DNA of 64,000 nt from Agrypnia vestita (lineage: Eukaryota; Arthropoda; Insecta; Trichoptera; Phryganeidae). The stretch's first letter is position 1. Each line of letters begins with the position of its first letter. Below are positions 20,853 through 32,660 of the stretch, piece after piece. The translations under genes and the position numbers were made by a program. The notes beneath the pieces are model-generated. The model did not search any database, was not told where the DNA came from, and was given only the letters and a program-made list of their open reading frames with translations. The DNA lies in the NCBI GenBank assembly GCA_016648135.1, contig JADDOH010002586.1, positions 173,040 to 237,039 on the forward strand, given 5' to 3'.

Positions 20853-21894
20853 AGAGCAGTTACAATTATTGGTTCACTTCCCATAAAGAATACACTTCAT
20901 TTTACTTTTTCTGATCTTTTAAACTGATTATCCATCTACTATCAGTATTTGTTTTTATTTCAAAATACTTTAATTTTTATTTTTATTAAATTTACTGAAA
21001 ATATTTAGATTTTAAAATGATTTTAATATCTAGTTTTTGGAAAAGTTTTTATGGAGTGATATTTAACTTGTATACTGCACGGTAATATTCACGAGTCAAA
21101 TTTATTTATCATCTAGTTTAACATGTTTGTATACAGTTAAGTTTTCATAGTTTTGCTGTATGCTGAAGAACTTTAACAATTACTTATAAAAAATCAAAAA
21201 GCGCTTACTGATAGCATATGCATGTATTTATTTATTTTATTTAAAACTTTTGCGCACTTATATAGCATCATAAATTATTTCTAATTATTAAAAATGAAAA
21301 ATAATTTATTATAAGTGACAACTTTTTGTTTTAAATAAATGTAAATATAAAAAATGAAAAAAATATGAGATAATAAAGAATAATATTGATAAATAATAAT
21401 AAAAAATCTTAGTAAAAACTATCAATTATAACATAAAATCAGCGTTATTTACCCACATAAATAATAATTTGATAACATAGTCTAATAGGAAAATGGCCAA
21501 GACGATGACGCTCATGTTTAGCATTGCGGAGATACCAGGATCGATGCTCGGCTCTAGATATCTAAGGTACACCTTTTGGCGACAAATTTTACTGGTATTA
21601 ACGTTGAAAACACATATACCATATTATGTTAAAAGTTCTGCCCAAAAATACTGTTTTCCGATTTTTTCAACGCAAAACTACTTGCAAAATAATACCAAGA
21701 CAAAATTTTCATAACAGTTCCTCTCGCGTGGAAAGAAGAAAACTGGAAAATAATAAAATAAATTTATATAATTTCTCAGCGAACCGAATAAATCTACGGC
21801 GAGTCTTTATTTCTCTGCAGTATAAAAATATTCGTACAGCTGTAGAAAGTATTCCGTTCAATTCTGAGAAAAGGGAGCGACGTCACATTGTCCG
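20853..21894. other. AT-rich stretch, nothing recognised
   Basis: Open frames at 21493-21714 and 21626-22042 have no recognisable domain. Confidence 0.4.
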
Positions 21895-21985
21895 AACAGC
21901 CTTCCACCCCCTCGGTGGGGGGGGGGGGCGGAGGGGGGTGGTGTGCCGGCGGGGGGTGGTGAGGCAGGGGGTGGAAATGAGATGG
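21895..21985 (+). other. G-run island
   Basis: A run of 13 G's (about 21916-21928) and several further GGGG runs to 21971 lie within 70 bp on the plus strand, a strong G-quadruplex candidate. It is sharply bounded by AT-rich DNA. Confidence 0.8.
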
Positions 21986-22171
21986 TTAGAGCGCAGCGTC
22001 GTTCTGTACCAAACGCCAAACGAAAGTGAAAAGTTTTGTTAAAATTTTTCTCATATTTATTTGCGTAAGGACCGTGCTTTGTTTACGAGATAATTGATAG
22101 CATTCCAATTAATTTAGATATAAAACTTTTGAAAACATCTATTGTTAATCAAGTAGAAATAAAAATAAATA

Positions 22172-22850
22172 AATTAGTGTATATTATAGATATCTCACAG
22201 AGACGAAACTGTATTAATTATGGGAAAGTAGGTATAGAAGTCATTTGGGTGTAACATAAATCCAGCACTGTTCTGAATGATTTGAACAAACTCAAAATAT
22301 TCTGAATTGTAAATACTGGTCAAAAAGGAATTTAACAAAAATTGGAAATAATATTTCCTGGCGTATCCTAGTGTAATGCAAGTATTCGGATGAATTTCAT
22401 TACACATAATAAAAGTATATTGCTCCCAAAATTCCGTAAAATCAATTGTAGATTTTCTCATTAGCGACATCTGTGGGGATTTAGGGGAATAAAAATGGCT
22501 TTGTACAGGCCGCATGGAAAAGGCGCTTACAACTCATATATGAAAGCTTCACGCAATTTGAACATATATACAACTTCCAAAAAATGAATAAGCATGGTAT
22601 ATTCTATCATGGGTGGAAATGGTGAATGTTACAATTGTGTAAAGTGATCACTTAAGCCAACCAAAAGACAGGTCATAAGTCCTGTTACACCCAAATGACT
22701 TCTATACCTACTTTCCCATAATTAATACAGTTTCGTCTCTGTGAGATATCTATAATATACACTAATTGATTAATAATGTCTCTGTGACATAAATCCAGCA
22801 CTGTTCTGAAAGATTTGAACAAACTCAAAATATTCTAAAAATAAATAATT
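22172..22850. repeat. Rep-A repeat, inverted double copy
   Basis: The left arm (22172-22255) and right arm (22683-22766) are complementary over about 80 bp, sharing TATCTCACAGAGACGAAACT and GGGAAAGTAGGTATAGAAGT. A second pair of segments around ATAAATCCAGCACTGTTCTG lies just inside the left arm and just outside the right arm, so two Rep-A copies met in inverted order. Further copies: 25390-25700, 45085-45300, 47370-47830, 48866-48992, 63275-63350. A 106-codon minus-strand open frame (22195-22515) is not conserved. Confidence 0.85.
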
Positions 22851-23898
22851 TATGCTCTTACTGGACCAAGGTGTTCTTTTAGGGAGCCCCTAGTTATATA
22901 TTTGGGCATTATTTCAAAAACTGATTATTGTAATATAAAAATTGACTGAAAGTTCATTTTTTTTCAAAAATATTCACACGAATCAAACATCTTTTTTTTG
23001 TTTTAATTTTGTTTATCATTCTGTAATTCCTTTTATTTTTTTAGAGATTGGTAAACGAAATAATTTTGTCTTATAAGTTATTTTTTCTTTATAAATTCCT
23101 AAAAATATGGAAATTTAGATACAAATAAAATTAAGCTAAATAAATTAAAAAACACCGTTAGATGATCCTGTCTTTAGAACGGATCTCGGTCTTGTTAAAG
23201 AGATAGTGTTACAGATATTTTTCATAACAACACAATAATGTAAATAACATAAATATTTTTAAAAAATATTGAAAACCGTTATATAGATAGTTTACAAATA
23301 TACTACTTCTTGGTTTTTACTGTATATGCCTAAAAAATCAATTTTGAGCACAAGATGTTGAATGAAATTGTTGTAATTTTTAGTCTGTTTTTATTCTATA
23401 TTTTTCAGTAAACTGCTACATTACATTGCAATATATTATATGTAATGTTTGAATTAAAGGGATTTGTTAATCATATGTTCTTAAATCACGTAAAAACAAA
23501 CCATTAATGCATTAAATAAGTTTCTGATTTTATGTAAATGAATTATTTGCTTGTATCATCCTTATCCGTAAAAGATTTTTTGAAATACAAAACTTTCTAC
23601 CTACTAGCGCGATGACTTACATACGAAATTATTTATGAATAAATTTAATGTTTTTAAACAATAATATTTTTTACAGTAAAACGTGAGCTAGAACGACAGA
23701 GAAAATGATGTATAGAATTGACAGAACTTTTTAGACCTATTCCATTCACCTACCATTAGTTTAATTTTTCATGTCATCATTTTAAATTGTGACTTTCTTT
23801 TTATTTAATTCAGTTAAACTCACTGCTGCATGCCAAAGTCAAAATGTTTTATTTGAAAGCAATTTGAATTAAAAATTTTTCTTCAATGTTTTTTTCAG
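22851..23898. other. AT-rich stretch, nothing recognised
   Basis: About 1 kb without a coding relic or repeat match. Confidence 0.4.
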
Positions 23899-23963
23899 TG
23901 ATCGAGTATGTGTCGCGATGTACGTAGAGGTGTAGTGTGTAGTGTTTAGTGTGTGGCAAGCAA
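23899..23963 (+). other. Candidate short non-coding exon
   Basis: A pyrimidine-rich run ending TTTTTTTCAG (23888-23898) precedes this 65-bp segment, and CAA followed by GTAAGA (23964) ends it: good acceptor and donor matches. The segment is less AT-rich than its flanks and has no open frame worth calling. If real it would be a 5' UTR or lncRNA exon. Confidence 0.25.
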
Positions 23964-24215
23964 GTAAGAAAGGCGTAATGTACTAAAAATAGACAATCAC
24001 GTTGGGAATATTCACTGATATTTCCAATTATTTAAGAATTACAGAATGCGAATTAAATACAAATGTTACAAGTTGGTTAAAGAAGGAACAGGCGGGCGCC
24101 TATGCTTGTAGCTTTGTTCGTTTCCTGGTCCGCTTTTCGGGTAGCTGGGAAGATATTCGGTTAGTCTACCCGCTTTAGAGCAAGTCACCACCAAGTACTT
24201 GCGAAGTATTATATA

Positions 24216-24960
24216 ATACATACTTCTTCTACTTCTTCTTCCTTAGCCTTTTTCCCTCCGCTGCTGGATGTAGGCCTCTTCCATTTTCTTCCGCTCATCT
24301 CTGTTTCTCCATCTTTGTATCCAGGTTCTTCCTGCTTGCTAGACAAAGTCGTCAGACCACCTTTCGGGAGGTCTTCTGACGCTTCTATTTTTCGTCCAGG
24401 GCCTGTAGGATTCTGGGTGCCCATCTAGTATCGTCTTGTCGAGTCATATGTCCAGCCATATCCAGCATAATATCGGCAACTTTTGTTCGGCGTCTTATTT
24501 CTTCATTTCTGATTTTATCTCACGCCGAGCATCTGCCTTTCCATGGCCCGCTGTGTACATTTTAATTTGTGTGTGCTTTTTTCTGTTAGTGTTGCTGTTT
24601 TTAGGCTATATGTCAACATCGGTAGGATACATGATTCGAACATTTTTCTTTACAGGCATACTGACATTTTTTTATTTTCACACAAGTGTTTCAATTTACC
24701 AAATGCTGCCCAGCCCAGACCTATCCTTATTGGTAGTTCTGCTGTTTGGTTTTTCTTTTCCCAGCTTTATCTTATGACCAAGGTACACATATTCGTCAAC
24801 TGTTACTATTTTCCAATTGTTTATTATGAATTTTTGTTTGGATGTGGTTAAAAATTTTATTTTTTGTATGTTAATTTCCAAATCTGTTGCTTTCGATTCT
24901 TATAACTGCAAAATAGTAATTCTGTTCTGAATCAAAATTTCCATTATTTCATGTTCTGTA
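24216..24960 (-). pseudogene. RTE-like RT relic, C-terminal half, with (GAA)n tail
   Basis: The minus strand begins with KIKFLTTSKQK and VDEYVYLGHKIKLGKE (24881-24740), the strand after the YADD region in RTE-like enzymes. It continues with an LGSIW/LGWAAFGKL-like segment and ends in PPERWSDDFV, then RTWIQRW and KMEEAYIQQRREKG, a classic C-terminus just before the stop. The 3' end at 24216-24245 is GAAGAAGAAG-type. Frames shift several times and one stop lies in the WSDD region. Open frames on the plus strand (24436-24851) are antisense shadows. Confidence 0.8.
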
Positions 24961-24984
24961 CATGGCTTTTAAGGTACTGTAAAA

Positions 24985-25060
24985 AAATAGATGAGAATAT
25001 TTTGAGTTTGTCCAAATTTTTCAGAACACACAGTACTGGATTTTGTTCCAGGAACATTAT
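24985..25060 (+). repeat. Rep-A fragment
   Basis: Short match to the GAATATTTTGAGTTTGTTCA and CTGGATTT segments of the Rep-A copies at 22795-22845 and 47389-47440. Confidence 0.65.
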
Positions 25061-25135
25061 AAAACAAGATATATGACAGATGTCTCATTGAAACGATACA
25101 AAGGATGTTGCTAAAAAAAAATCTAATCAAAAATA

Positions 25136-25385
25136 GATTTATTTATTTATTTATTTTTATTTATTGAAATTAACGGACATAGTCCAATAAAATATAATAC
25201 ATAACATGAACAATATAAAGTACATCAAAATAAAAGTTATAGCAATTTAATACAAAAGCAAGGACAACTGAAAAGTACTAACAAGATGGAGACAAGATGT
25301 GGACTATCTAATCAGAGATTGTTTAAATCTGGACAGACTTAGACCGAAAAAGTCCAGATCCTGTCTTGAGTTTATAAGACGATAT
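25136..25385 (-). mobile_element. Non-LTR retroelement 3' UTR and tail
   Basis: On the minus strand TTGGACTATGTCCGTTAATT is followed by a CAATAAATAAAAATAAATAA-type tail at 25136-25168. The hairpin-like GGACTATGTCC before an ATAAA-rich tail is a common Jockey-type 3' end. No coding part is visible. Confidence 0.6.
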
Positions 25386-25389
25386 AACC

Positions 25390-25700
25390 GTGACTCATTA
25401 GTGACATCTGTGGTTAATTAAGGGGATTGAAAAAGCTTTGGATGCCGGTCGCGCTAATGATTATTACAACATACATATGAAACGGGTTGTAAAACTTAAT
25501 AATATACTGCTTCCAAAAATTTAATAGACGTGGTATTCTGTCATGGGTGGAAATGTGAACGTTACATTTTGTAAAGTAATCACTTAAGCCAGCCGTATGA
25601 TAGGATGTAAGCTCCATGAACACCCAAAGACTTTCACACCTACTTTCCCATAAAAAATAGAATTTCGTCTCTATGAGATATCTTTAGTATATCTTGATTA
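25390..25700 (-). repeat. Rep-A copy
   Basis: Aligns along its length with 22459-22766: ATTAGTGACATCTGTGG, TCTGTCATGGGTGGAAATG, CACTTAAGCCAGCC and TTTCGTCTCTATGAGATATC in the same order. Orientation is given relative to the 47370 copy. Confidence 0.8.
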
Positions 25701-28390
25701 AAAAGTAGTTGGACCATGTGGAGAAATCACTGTTCAACATAATGAAATCATTATTAACACTTTTATGTATCAATTTAATATTTTTGTTTTGAATGAACCA
25801 TGAATGAGTATCTTGACAATATTTAATCACTTTATCGGAGTAGAGTATAATAGGATACTTCACCTTGAATGTACAGTCAATACTGAAATATTAAACAATA
25901 ATATTGAGCCGTCAGCGAACTTCAGCCTCGCCAGGTATGTGTTATTTATAGGCAACAAATGAATGCAAAAATCAAAAATGTTTCTCAAAATTGGGTAATG
26001 TACAAAGGACAAAAAATCTTCCATAAATATCTACCAAATCTAAAAATCTATCAAATATAATAAAAAATAAGGAATTTAAATTACAGTGCAAAAAGTTTGT
26101 TATGAAAACTTAATTAATATTGTTGATACAATTTATATATATGCATGTTGATATATTAATTTTATAATAAGCAACTAGTGGCACTAAATAAACATTAAAA
26201 AATAGACCTATAATAAAACATGACCTAATTTACTAAAATATTTTAAAAAATTAAAACGTTCCAGTTTCAGGGTATGTTTTGAGAGAGCCTTGTACGTGTA
26301 TATACAGTTCAGACAAACCTATCGGTAACTACTTGTTCCTTACCCCTTGGAGCAATCCAAGGATCTCTGCCAGTGTCCACCCTCCCGCCACTGCGCCCGC
26401 TCCGCCCCCCTAAAGCCTGTACCGGGAGATAAGGGGTAGATTTCCCACCGCCGTTATATCTGACACTTTGTCTAACGGGGAACACCTACGAAACCTACCC
26501 ACGTACATACAAAGCCCGGCGTACACGTCCCGAGATAATACACCCACCTTACAAAAAGGCTCGAACCATTCCCTTCACGAACCAGTTTTGTTCGCTGTAC
26601 GAATTGGTTCTCTTTTGCCCGAGCGCTTCCAGAGTTGCTGGGCAAGATGAGACGTGTGGATCGGACCTAATGCCAGCGTTACAATCCAATCTGAGGGAGA
26701 TGGCTTTATGTGAAACCAAACAAGAGCGAAGGGTGTAACTACGAATAGAACTGCGCATAGTGTATGTATATTTGTGTTTTGAAGCTACGGCGTAGCTAGA
26801 AATGTCCAGGTCGTTGAGCGACCATGTTCTCGAAGCACCCCTTAGAAACTGGCTGTACTGTCGCAAATACAAACTTGGGTGAACGTGGAGTCGGCCATGG
26901 GAGAACTTTTTAAGTAAATAAGCGACAAATTAATGTTTCAGACAACGTACAGGGAACATTGGTTCAACATTTATGGTTAGAAAAATCATTTTCTAACAAT
27001 AAATGTATCAATAATATTAATTTTGTTTCCTTTTTTAAGCATTAATGCATAAACACTTGATATGGAATATTAAAATATATCAAATAATTAAAGAATCTAA
27101 CTGATATAATTATCTTCAAATTTTTTTGAACAAAATGAATAGGAGGATTGATAGCTCATGAGAAGACATATGAATGCGAAAAGGGATGAAGTATACGCAA
27201 AATTGTTTCAACATTTATTTACGCGAGGATAAGCTGTTTTTTTAGATTCTTTAGAGTCTACGATACTCTGAGTACTTTGTATACAGCTAGATCGCCTAAT
27301 CTACAACTACAAGTGCGCCAGCTCTATAACTTTGAAACTTTTACAAACTACTTTTTATAATAAACATCACGTGTTTTATATTTAACATGAATTTGAAAGG
27401 GTAAAAAAGTCTAAGCAAAAAACCCTCTATGACGCACTAGTTCTGCAACCCGGACCTTATAAACTAACATTGCCTTCCTTTGAGTGTCATTCTTGAGTGA
27501 CATTAGCAACATCTTTGAGTGACTCTCTTAAGTGTCGTCTTTCCTTATTGAAATTCCACGTGAATTTACTAGACACATTCATCATTTTAGCGTCGTTTCT
27601 GAAGATGACACGTGTTACCGTGTTTAAATTTAGAGTTACATCGTAAGGTATAGATCAACCGAGAAAATGACTTGTTTCCCTTATATGTACACATATGTGT
27701 CGTAACTCTTTATATCTGTTTAAGTACTCCCACAAGATATCTAGTTTAAGAGGACACTGGAATATATTGTTCCCACCCTGAACAATAAATTACCTGGATC
27801 CTTACGCACTAAAATGCCGACTCAAAATATCGAGCCGGATATAAAGAAGTGTTTTTATTAAATAATTTGGCTAGTGGCTTGTCTGTAATATTTTAATTGA
27901 ATGTTATATTAAGACACATATTAAATTATCCAAAATTTTTCATTTTAAATTTGGTGTCTTTTAAAATTTTTACATTTTAATGCACCGTTTGCAAATTACA
28001 GTTTGCTTATTACAAATTTATGCTATTTTTTTGAACCTGAAATGCTTACCTGAATAGAAGTTATTTGCTTTAGAACATTTAAATGTAGTAACACCCTATA
28101 ACGTTTCATTGTCTTTTAGAAGATATTTATTTATTTGCTAAATGAGCTTTCTTCATTGTGTCAATTTATCATGTAGAAGAAGTGCGAGCGATTTAATATT
28201 TTTGTGCAAAATAGTAAATGAGAAGCTTTATATCTTTATCTGACTTAGTTGACATCGTACCTAGCTGAAAGTCATTGCCACTGTTTCATATAAATGTGTC
28301 AAAAATGTATCATATTATTGATAGATCTGGCGTTAAAGTCCTCCAGATTACTCATGATGATTATTATCATTAGTATTAGTTTAATGCTTC
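25701..28390. other. Unique stretch with one GC-richer block
   Basis: 26340-26900 is less AT-rich, with a C-rich start (about 26380-26415) and open frames of 60 (plus) and 107 (minus) codons that show no motif. At about 27480-27540 GAGTGACATT/GAGTGTCATT-like words repeat irregularly. No element or gene recognised. Confidence 0.4.
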
Positions 28391-28483
28391 ATCTGTCGAT
28401 GAGAGTTACTGATACTCTCGAAACTCGAATAATAAAATAAAAAGTATAATTAAACTCGCGTAGAGGTAACATAGTTTGTTTTT
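28391..28483 (+). repeat. GAAAC-hairpin tail, degenerate Penelope-like core
   Basis: CTGTCGA (28393-28399), one base, a 6-bp hairpin (GAGAGT/ACTCTC, 28401-28419) and GAAA (28420-28423) repeat the layout of the five better cores, with the usual A of CTGA replaced by T. The downstream part matches 16735-16790. Confidence 0.45.
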
Positions 28484-29001
28484 ACTTCCTTTCTTTTAAC
28501 TCGTGGCGTCTGCTTTCTTGCCGGCTTGCCGGGTGAAAAAATTTTGGATCGATTTTTAACCCTTTTCCCGTGATCCAATCGAGCTGAAACTTTGCAAGCA
28601 GACTTGTGGCGACGATCAAGAAGATCTATCAAATTTTCGTTAAAAAAAAAATTATAGTATAATTTTGGATTTTTAGAAATTTTAATGTTTTTTCAAATTG
28701 GAATCATTACAAAAGTTTGATTACTAGCAACGCGGCGGCCCGATAACGTCGCGAATATTTTCTAAATTTGAATTACTCCGTCGGTATACATAATAGGTAC
28801 TTCACTACTAATTTCGAAAATCTAAATTGATTGAAATGAAGTTTCCTATCAAAGCTCAAAACATCTGACATTTTAGAAATATATTAAATAACTGTAAGTT
28901 TAGTGTTAAGTTATATGTTTTAATTCGTCTTTAATTGTTGTTATATTTTACAAAGAAAGGGAGTATAATAAAAACTTGGTTTTTATGGGTTACTTTTTTA
29001 C
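28484..29001 (-). repeat. ACTCCC repeat family, copy 2
   Basis: Starts ACTTCCTTTC (28484), carries the shared AACTCGTGGCGTCTGC and TCGAGCTGAAACTTTGCAAG segments, and closes with GAAAGGGAGT (28955-28964) plus the hairpin tail. Its middle (about 28700-28950) differs from copy 1, so the copy has been rearranged or is a subfamily. Confidence 0.75.
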
Positions 29002-29645
29002 CCAATTTAATAATTATCAGATTATACAACACAGAATAATTTTTACCTGCACATTACCTACTTATAGTTTTGGTTCATTTAAATATCGTAAACTTGCAAT
29101 GTTGTTTTAATTTGTATTTTATTCATTTATCAAAAGTGAACTTGTAGTATTGATCTGGTCGACAAGCGTCCAGTAAGAAGCATTGTGGATACAGTTTTTT
29201 TTTTAGATTTTAAATTAGATTGTGAAGGTCCCTTTAAGGAAACAACGCGCATGCATACTCATATATTATACATCTCATAATTCCGAAGCTTCAATGTCGT
29301 GGTGAGTCGCGAGCCTCATCGAAACAATTTAAATCCTTTGTATCTCGCACGAGAGCGCTACGTACGTGGTACGCGCGCATGTACGTATGTACAGTGTACC
29401 CAGTCTCGCTACTCTCTAATACTCAACCTTTCTACATCATCCTCTACTTGACTGGAGGCAGCCTTCACGTGGTCTTAGGCAGCGACGGGCAACCATTCGT
29501 ACGTACCAACATCTCCAAATTATTTACTTACTGGCTAAAAAAAGATTACAGGAACATTTTTTAAAAATTACACAAAAATATTATAGAAATACAAATTTCC
29601 TTTATTACATGCTTTAATTTAGCTTCATATATCTGTCAGTCACAA
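29002..29645. other. Unique stretch with a less AT-rich centre
   Basis: About 29300-29520 is less AT-rich, with clustered GTACGT/ACGTAC words (29360-29395). A 61-codon frame there has no motif. Confidence 0.4.
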
Positions 29646-30266
29646 TATTACGCCTAAAGAAAAGAAGCCACTATGGAAAGGTTGGAAACATATTGATATA
29701 GATAAAATTAATGGAAACGCTGGAAATTTATTACAGATTTTTTAATTACTGATTATTTAATGTACGAAGTCACTCAACACTATAAAATTTAACTCTATTC
29801 TTTACATTAAACTGTTTCGTAATTTAGCACTCATAAATATTACACTTAATTATCGCTTTAACACTTTATTCAATATTCATTAGATAATTCAATCCAGCTT
29901 CCGCGCGTATTATTCGCTTCAATTTATTTCGCTACCTAAGAACTTTTCCAGATTATTCGCTGTCGAATTATCGCTCGGTTGGCCACCCTGGCCTTCGCAG
30001 CCCGCAACTGCCTCCGCTTTGTTTCGCTTTCAAGCGCACAACTCGCACCCGGCCTGGCCCGTATTTATATCTGGCTGATACTAGTATTAAATCTTTTAGG
30101 CGTTCCCAGTGGTTAGGAGAACTATCTCGTAGCTTCCAGGATTTTATAGATATTTCTCAATGCTTCCCGAAAGCCGTAGATTACGCTAGATCGTTTTGGA
30201 TTCTTCGATAGTGTTGTGACTAATTCAACTTAATAGGAGTGCGTGATTCTTTCTAGCCTCGTTACA
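29646..30266 (-). mobile_element. Solo LTR, TGTMACG family, copy 3
   Basis: The minus strand begins TGTAACGAGGCTAGAAAGAA at 30266 and contains CACAACACTATCGAAGAAT and AGATATAAATACG, the likely TATA box (about 30056-30068). Downstream GCGAATAAT and AATAAATTGAAGCG segments are shared with the copy at 62611. The 3' boundary near 29646 is decayed. No internal genes. Confidence 0.75.
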
Positions 30267-30904
30267 GTACTATATTTTTTTACATCTTGTATATGACAAA
30301 TCAGAAAACTGCAATATGATCGTCAAGTAAAATATAAAAACCACTCAAAATATTATTCATTTGAAGTCATAATATAAACTTATTTATTTACTATATTAAG
30401 TTTACCAAACGCGGGAATGTGCAAAATAAACCTTTTTTTTAGAAAAAAAGAAAACTATCGTAGTATATCATCAAGGTTCAGCTTCCCTGGCCCAAAGCAT
30501 AGTTACGTGTAACTGTATCTACCTACCTACATAGTACCTTCCTCGTCCTTGCTGTGGCTTTGTTGGCTGAAAGGGATTTCGTCTCTACGTTGTATTCTCG
30601 TCCTTATAAATTGGAATTTCATTGCGGCTAAGACATATTGTGTTACGGGGAATCTCCCTGGTTTAATTATTCTGCCTCCCTGCTCGGGGGGGTTGGGCGC
30701 GGGAGGGGGTGTGGGCAAACATCCCACTATCCAGCTCCAGTCATTGGAGCCAAAGATTACTCAATTTTTATCTCAGCTCTCAATTACAATTTTAACATAC
30801 ATCAGGGTGTTACAAAATTCGAAAATATTTTCATTTAATTACCTGGTAAAATTGCGTATCAATTTTACTTTTACATTTATTTAACAGACAAATATACGTG
30901 GCAA
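30267..30904. other. AT-rich stretch with a G-rich island
   Basis: A G-rich block at about 30680-30715 lies in otherwise AT-rich sequence. Open frames across it lack motifs. Confidence 0.4.
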
Positions 30905-31090
30905 TATGCGTGAAGCGGTCGGTTCGGGTTTTGTGGCCCGGAGTTCAAGCCCCATCTCCGGCCGTTTAATTTGATTTTTTTAGCTGTGAATTCAAACGAA
31001 ATTACGGACGTTACACGAAGTTAGTTACGGGGACAGACAGACAAGCGGACGGACGGACGGACAGACGAACGGACAGATAACAAAATTATT
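30905..31090 (+). repeat. Interspersed repeat with B-box-like segment and (GGAC)n tract
   Basis: Matches 9330-9480: GGTTCGGGTTTTGTGGCCCG, GAGTTCAAGCCCC, GAAATTACGGACGTTACACG, then a GGACGGACGGACAGAC tract (about 31033-31078). The central hairpin/CTAG end of the family is not in this copy. Confidence 0.6.
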
Positions 31091-31439
31091 ATATTTGATT
31101 GGTTAAGACACAATGTAATGAACAAATAAACAAATATTATGATGTTTTAATCGTGTTTTGTCACTATGCCAAGAAAAATATCAATACTTCTACACATTTT
31201 GACAAAAATTTTATTCATCACCTAGGATGAAGTTAAAATTCATTGATATTTTGAGTATCGTAGCATCATACTACACGAAGATACAAATTAATAATTCAAA
31301 GAAAATATTTAATCAATAAAAAATTTCCTTCCGCTCACACATATCGACCGCTCCTCGTAAAACCTTCAAAGTAAAAATATAACAATATTCAGAAGACAAC
31401 CATTAAATTCCAGTGTCAAAAACTCAAATATCCAAATAA
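31091..31439. other. AT-rich stretch, nothing recognised
   Basis: No gene or repeat identified. Confidence 0.4.
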
Positions 31440-31665
31440 TTAAAAAATGTTTTGAACGCAGTCACCGAGGATTACTAATTTAGAATGTACTAAATTCTAA
31501 ATTTTATATATCTATCCCTTCCAAAAACATGTTTCCTTTAAATTTATAGGCTATGTTTCCTATAAAATCTCGATGACTAATAATGATAACGTAATCCTTG
31601 AAGACTGCATTCAATTTTTTTTTAATATTGCTACCTTTGCTATTATACCCCACAATTAATTTTAT
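31440..31665. mobile_element. Palindromic MITE, family M
   Basis: Two halves are mutually complementary: GGATTACTAATTTAGAATGT on the left against CTAATAATGATAACGTAATC-type sequence on the right, with TTTGAACGCAGTCACCGAGG and GAAGACTGCATTCAA flanking. The right end is GCTACCTTTGCTATTATACC. The related copy at 38615-38840 has both ends. Confidence 0.65.
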
Positions 31666-31965
31666 TTATAATCACTTTTTTAACTTGCTAGAGTAGTGTT
31701 GGACCATAGACGGTCACATAATAAATGTTTACTTAATAATCTCTCATTTTAACAGATAAAATGATCACACAGGTATACAGAACAACTTTAAAAGTATTTT
31801 TACAACTAGAACGTATTATGATGGTTTACTAATTAAATTTATTAGCAGACCATTGTGTAAAATTGCCTTCTTGACAAAACTGCATAAGTTTTTTTATGAA
31901 ATAGGTACTTAAAAGTTAGTGCAAGTAAGCCAACGATATTTATGTATGTACAATCTGAAAATGTA

Positions 31966-32150
31966 TATACCGTAATTGGATAACGCGCTTGCCCCGGATA
32001 GGAGGAGATCCGTGGTTCGAATCCCGATAGCAGCCAAATATTTTTTCGTGGATTTGATTTTCCTGTATGTCTTTCTAATTGATTAATTAATTTGGTTTTA
32101 AATTTCACACTGCAACTTCACAATATGAATGTGTTCTCGAATATAATATC
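31966..32150 (+). mobile_element. tRNA-derived SINE, family S2
   Basis: The head ends GTGGTTCGAATCCCGATAGC (B box), then AGCCAAATATTTTTTCGTGG, CTGTATGTCTTTCTAATTG and CACAATATGAATGTGTTCTC. The A box is degenerate (TAATTGGATAACGCG). Confidence 0.8.
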
Positions 32151-32394
32151 ATTTTTAGCATTTTGTGGACTAGACGCTTTCTGGCATTCTGCATAACCAC
32201 GTCCAATTTAAGTGCGAATTTACCTGTAAGTATTTTGAACGTGCTACGTTACACCCTTTTTATGCAGATTAACATGCGTGAATTTTACTGGAATTGTTTA
32301 ATTTTTCTTTAACTTTTTTTTAATTTTCAATTTCGTTTTTTGCGACAATTTTCGTTTGCTGTTGCAAATATTATGTATACCTATAACAGAGAAT
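32151..32394. other. Unique AT-rich stretch
   Basis: No gene or repeat identified. Confidence 0.4.
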
Positions 32395-32660
32395 CACACC
32401 CACAACCCACCCCGTCACATCAGCTGAAAAACACTCTCCGGAGCCCCCCCCCTTCCACACCCATGCAACAGTTACAATAATAACGAGATTCTCTCAAAAG
32501 AAAAATAATATTTTCCTCCCAAAGTTCGGATGCCGAGTCGGCAAAGAAGATGCAAATCTTGAATATAACGAGCCACCATTATTCCGTGACGTCACATATG
32601 GAACCTTTGAGAGCACGTGTCAGCTACACAGTTGTAACATATAAAAATCAATCCACTGAA
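32395..32660 (+). promoter_or_regulatory. Candidate regulatory cluster (CRE, E-box, TATA-like)
   Basis: A perfect CRE (TGACGTCA, 32587-32594), an E-box (CACGTG, 32614-32619) and a TATA-like ATATAAAAATC (32639-32649) follow each other within 65 bp, preceded by a C-rich block (32395-32460). No transcript is recognisable downstream; a solo LTR starts at 32751. Single motifs like these arise by chance, so this is only a candidate. Confidence 0.25.

Noticed and set aside
24436..24851. Plus-strand hydrophobic frames of 102 and 113 codons that look like membrane proteins
   Set aside because: Antisense of the RTE-like RT relic; the minus strand carries the recognisable motifs.
26468..26872. Opposed frames of 60 and 107 codons in a less AT-rich block
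   Set aside because: No domain, no repeat match and no codon pattern; left as unique sequence.
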